Shown piece by piece: positions 17,976 through 20,207 of a DNA stretch of 20,207 bases (positions are counted from its first letter, which is position 1; every line of letters starts with the position of its first letter). Source of the stretch: an uncultured Desulfovibrio sp. (lineage in GTDB: Bacteria > Desulfobacterota > Desulfovibrionia > Desulfovibrionales > Desulfovibrionaceae); assembly GCA_900547595.1 (NCBI GenBank), contig URHE01000032.1, positions 1 to 20,207 of the forward strand. The letters run 5' to 3'. The translations under genes were made by a program, and so were the position numbers. The notes under the pieces were generated by a model. That model saw nothing but the letters and a program-made list of their open reading frames with translations, was not told the origin of the DNA and made no database searches.

Positions 17976-18819
17976 AAGCCCTGTCGCGTTTCTTCCGGGA
18001 TGCGCCGCAGGCCAGGGCGTAGGCGCCGCTCACGAAAACGGCGCCTCCCGCCACATTGCCCAGCGTCACAAAAACCAGGTTTCGCGCCAGCGCCGGAAGG
18101 GCCAGGCTTGCCTCCACGCCCCGGGGCAGCCCGGAGGCCGCCAGCGCGACAGGATCGGCCGCCGCCAGCAGACCCGCGCTCAGGTAGTACATGTTGGCCA
18201 CGGAATGTTCATAGCCGCTGGCGACAAAGATCCAGATGGGAAAAAAGAGCACGAATGCCTTCTGGGCCGCGTTTTCCGCGCGGGCCGCCAGCCAGATGGC
18301 AAGGCAGACAAGCCAGTTGCAGAAAATGCCGAGCGTGAATGCCTCCAGGCAGCCGAGGCCGGCCTTGGCCGAAGCCGTTCTGATGACGGCGGCAGCCACG
18401 GTGCCCCCGCCCGAGCAGAAGCTGCCGGAGACATGGAGCATGCCTGACACCACGAGCGCGCCCGCGAAATTGCCCGCATAGACAAGAAGCCAGTTGCGGA
18501 GCAATCCCCCGCGCGTGACCAGACCCCGATGGACGGCATCCGGCATGAGGCAGTTGCCGGTGAAGAGCTCGCCGCCGCCCACCACGACCAGGATCAGCCC
18601 CACCGGAAAGAGCAGCCCGGCCACGCAGCGGCCCAGGCCATATGTCTCCGGCGCGGCAAGCAGATTGCAGCTCGCCACGGTGGAAGCGAAGCCGGCAAGC
18701 GCGATATAGGCGCCGCCCAGCATGGCGAGGATCCAGACCCGGCCCGCGGGAAGGGCGGCCTTGGCCTTCATGGCGTCGGCAATGGCTTCCCGCGTGGAGG
18801 AAAGGGAGGGAAGCGCCAT
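17974..18819 (-). CDS. Formate/nitrite transporter (FNT) family channel, FocA-like
   Basis: FNT proteins are pentameric membrane channels for small anions such as formate, nitrite or hydrosulfide. The 281-residue product has six helices and the family signatures: GGGELFTGN at 81-89 (the loop with the selectivity Thr), GNFAGALVV at 116-124, GIFCNWLVC at 164-172, SGYEHSVANMYYL at 201-213 with the central His205, and LGNVAGGAVFV near the end. The gene starts four bases after the folD stop with little ribosome binding site of its own, so its translation is probably coupled. Its place after fhs and folD argues for formate as the substrate (inference). Confidence 0.92.
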   Translation of the reverse strand: MALPSLSSTREAIADAMKAKAALPAGRVWILAMLGGAYIALAGFASTVASCNLLAAPETYGLGRCVAGLLFPVGLILVVVGGGELFTGNCLMPDAVHRGLVTRGGLLRNWLLVYAGNFAGALVVSGMLHVSGSFCSGGGTVAAAVIRTASAKAGLGCLEAFTLGIFCNWLVCLAIWLAARAENAAQKAFVLFFPIWIFVASGYEHSVANMYYLSAGLLAAADPVALAASGLPRGVEASLALPALARNLVFVTLGNVAGGAVFVSGAYALACGASRKKRDRA

Positions 18820-18823
18820 GGGC

Positions 18824-19714
18824 TCAGGCCGTCGGATGTTGCCGGGCCGAGCGGACCGTGTTTTTCATGAGCATGGCAATGGTCATGGGGCCGACCCCTC
18901 CCGGGACGGGCGTGATCATCCCCGCCACTTCGGAAGCGGCCGCGAAATCCACATCGCCGGAGAGGATGGGCTTGCCCGTTTTTTCGTTGAAGCCCACGCG
19001 GTTGACGCCCACGTCGATGACAACGGCGCCGGGCCTGATCCACTCTGCCTTCACGAGGCCGGGCACACCGGCGGCCGCCACAAGCACGTCGGCCCGGCGG
19101 CAGTGCGCGGCGAGGTCCCGCGTGCCTGTGTGCGTCAGTGTCACCGTGGCGTTGCCGCCGGGGCCTTTCTGGCCGAGCAGTACGGCCAGCGGCTTGCCCA
19201 CGATGTTGGAGCGGCCCACGACCACCACTTCCGCCCCGTCCAGCTCCACGTCCGCGCGCATGAGCATCTCCCGGATGCCCGCAGGTGTGCAGGGAAGAAA
19301 GGCCGTGGCGTCGCCCATGAGCAGTTTGCCGAGGTTGACGGGGTGGAACCCGTCCACGTCCTTTTCCGGGGCAATGGCGTGGATGATGCTCCGTTCCTCC
19401 ATATGCCGGGGCAGGGGAAGCTGGACGAGAATGCCGTGAATGCGCGGGTCGGCATTATGGCGCCTGATGAGCGCGAGCACGTCCTCCTCGCGGGCAGAGG
19501 CGGGGAGGGTCTCCTGCACCTCATGAAAACCCAGCGCGTGCGCGGTGGCGACCTTGCGGGTGACATAGCTGACCGAGGCCGGGTCTTCGCCCACCAGGAT
19601 GGTGGCAAGGCCGGGAACGGTGCCGCGCGCGGCCCGCATGGCCGCCACTTCCTCTTTCAGCTCATCGAGGATGATCCGGCTGAGCGCCGCGCCATCAAGA
19701 ATTTTTGCCGACAT
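18824..19714 (-). CDS. folD: Bifunctional methylene-THF dehydrogenase / methenyl-THF cyclohydrolase FolD
   Basis: FolD interconverts 5,10-methylene-, 5,10-methenyl- and 10-formyl-tetrahydrofolate in the cytoplasm. The 296-residue product has the catalytic Tyr50-x3-Lys54 in SYVTRK, QLPLP at 98-102, KDVDGFHP at 118-125 with Asp121, the NADP-binding VVGRSNIVGKP at 165-175 and TPVPGGVGPMT near 270. Length is normal. The start MSAKILDG matches the family; the ribosome binding site is modest. It follows fhs by 36 bases and precedes the formate/nitrite channel by four, forming a formate-handling operon. Confidence 0.96.
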   Translation of the reverse strand: MSAKILDGAALSRIILDELKEEVAAMRAARGTVPGLATILVGEDPASVSYVTRKVATAHALGFHEVQETLPASAREEDVLALIRRHNADPRIHGILVQLPLPRHMEERSIIHAIAPEKDVDGFHPVNLGKLLMGDATAFLPCTPAGIREMLMRADVELDGAEVVVVGRSNIVGKPLAVLLGQKGPGGNATVTLTHTGTRDLAAHCRRADVLVAAAGVPGLVKAEWIRPGAVVIDVGVNRVGFNEKTGKPILSGDVDFAAASEVAGMITPVPGGVGPMTIAMLMKNTVRSARQHPTA

Positions 19715-19750
19715 GAACTCGTTTCCGTTGCAAGAAGATACGGGAAGTTC

Positions 19751-20207
19751 TCAGAATATCCCTTTGACCTTTCCGGTCTCCGTATCCACATCCACCCGGC
19801 GGAACGCCGGATTGGAGCCGGTGCCGGGCATGAGGGTGATCTTGCCGGAAACCGGCACCACGAAGCCCGCGCCGCCGTAAATGAGCACATCGCGGATTTT
19901 CAGGCGCCAGCCCTTGGGTTCGCCCTTGAGGGCGGGATCGTCGGAGAGGGAAAGGTGGGTCTTAACCATGCACAGGCCAAGCTCGCCGGCGTCATCGCGC
20001 TTCTGGATATTTTCCAGTTTGGCCGCGGCCTCGGCGGAAAAGTCCACGCCGTCCGCGCCGTAGATTTCGCGCGCCACCAGCTCGATGCGTTCCCTGAACG
20101 GCATCTCCCAGTCATAGAGGGGCTTGAACTCGGTTGTTTCGTTGCAGGCGTCCACCACGGCGTCAGCCAGCTCCAGGGCGCCCTCGCCGCCGAGTTCCCA
20201 GTGGCGG
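19751..20207 (-). CDS. fhs: Formate-tetrahydrofolate ligase, C-terminal part (5' end outside window)
   Basis: The frame is open from the right edge to the TGA at 19751-19753, showing the last 151 residues. Typical C-terminal segments of the enzyme are present: HWELGGEGALELADAVV at the edge, PLYDWEMPFRERIE, AREIYGADGVDF, KTHLSLSDDP, RDVLIYGGAGFVVPVSGKI and FRRVDVDTETGKVKGIF at the end. A GTG at 20158 is an internal Val codon, not a start. The enzyme joins formate to tetrahydrofolate with ATP, giving 10-formyl-THF, which FolD, encoded next, reduces further. First visible gene of the C1 operon. Confidence 0.95.
   Translation of the reverse strand, partial: RHWELGGEGALELADAVVDACNETTEFKPLYDWEMPFRERIELVAREIYGADGVDFSAEAAAKLENIQKRDDAGELGLCMVKTHLSLSDDPALKGEPKGWRLKIRDVLIYGGAGFVVPVSGKITLMPGTGSNPAFRRVDVDTETGKVKGIF

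Overview
This is a GC-rich window (roughly two thirds G+C by eye) of densely packed chromosomal genes. The combination of formate-tetrahydrofolate ligase, FolD and a formate/nitrite-type channel, several sigma-54-like promoters, and the sequence style of the SecA, MnmA and TPR proteins suggests a Gram-negative anaerobe of the Desulfovibrio group (Desulfobacterota). That placement is inference from protein style and gene content; I see no rRNA or other decisive marker. There is no tRNA, rRNA, CRISPR array, insertion sequence or prophage gene, and every complete reading frame looks intact.

Layout. (1) 1-2216: the C-terminal part of a Yip1-like membrane protein (+), a putative lipoprotein (+) behind a sigma-54-like promoter, and a small Lar-like zinc-ribbon protein (-). 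(2) 2446-4390: a polar amino-acid ABC transporter ATPase followed by the tRNA 2-thiouridylase mnmA (both -). (3) 4672-7236: secA (+), divergent from that pair and closed by a strong terminator. (4) 7327-10111: an overlapping three-gene minus-strand operon of PHP phosphoesterase, exported NagZ-like glycosidase and a DsbA-like CPWC protein. (5) 10434-13567: a plus-strand pair, a 915-residue tail-anchored TPR protein that carries a retroviral-type CCHC zinc knuckle, plus a 115-residue unknown partner. (6) 13586-16761: GNAT acetyltransferase, membrane-tethered solute-binding (Venus-flytrap) protein and APC permease, all minus; the permease has a near-consensus sigma-54 promoter with three palindromes upstream that look like activator sites. 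(7) 17044-20207: a C1 cluster on the minus strand, fhs (partial), folD and a formate/nitrite channel, followed by a DMT/EamA transporter.

How they may work together: fhs, folD and the channel form a plausible route from imported formate to 10-formyl-THF and methylene-THF. The APC permease and the tethered binding protein look like one sigma-54-controlled uptake or sensing unit. The PHP, NagZ and DsbA-like genes are translationally coupled although their predicted functions differ. The least explained unit is the zinc-knuckle TPR protein with its small partner, which is my main candidate for undescribed biology here.
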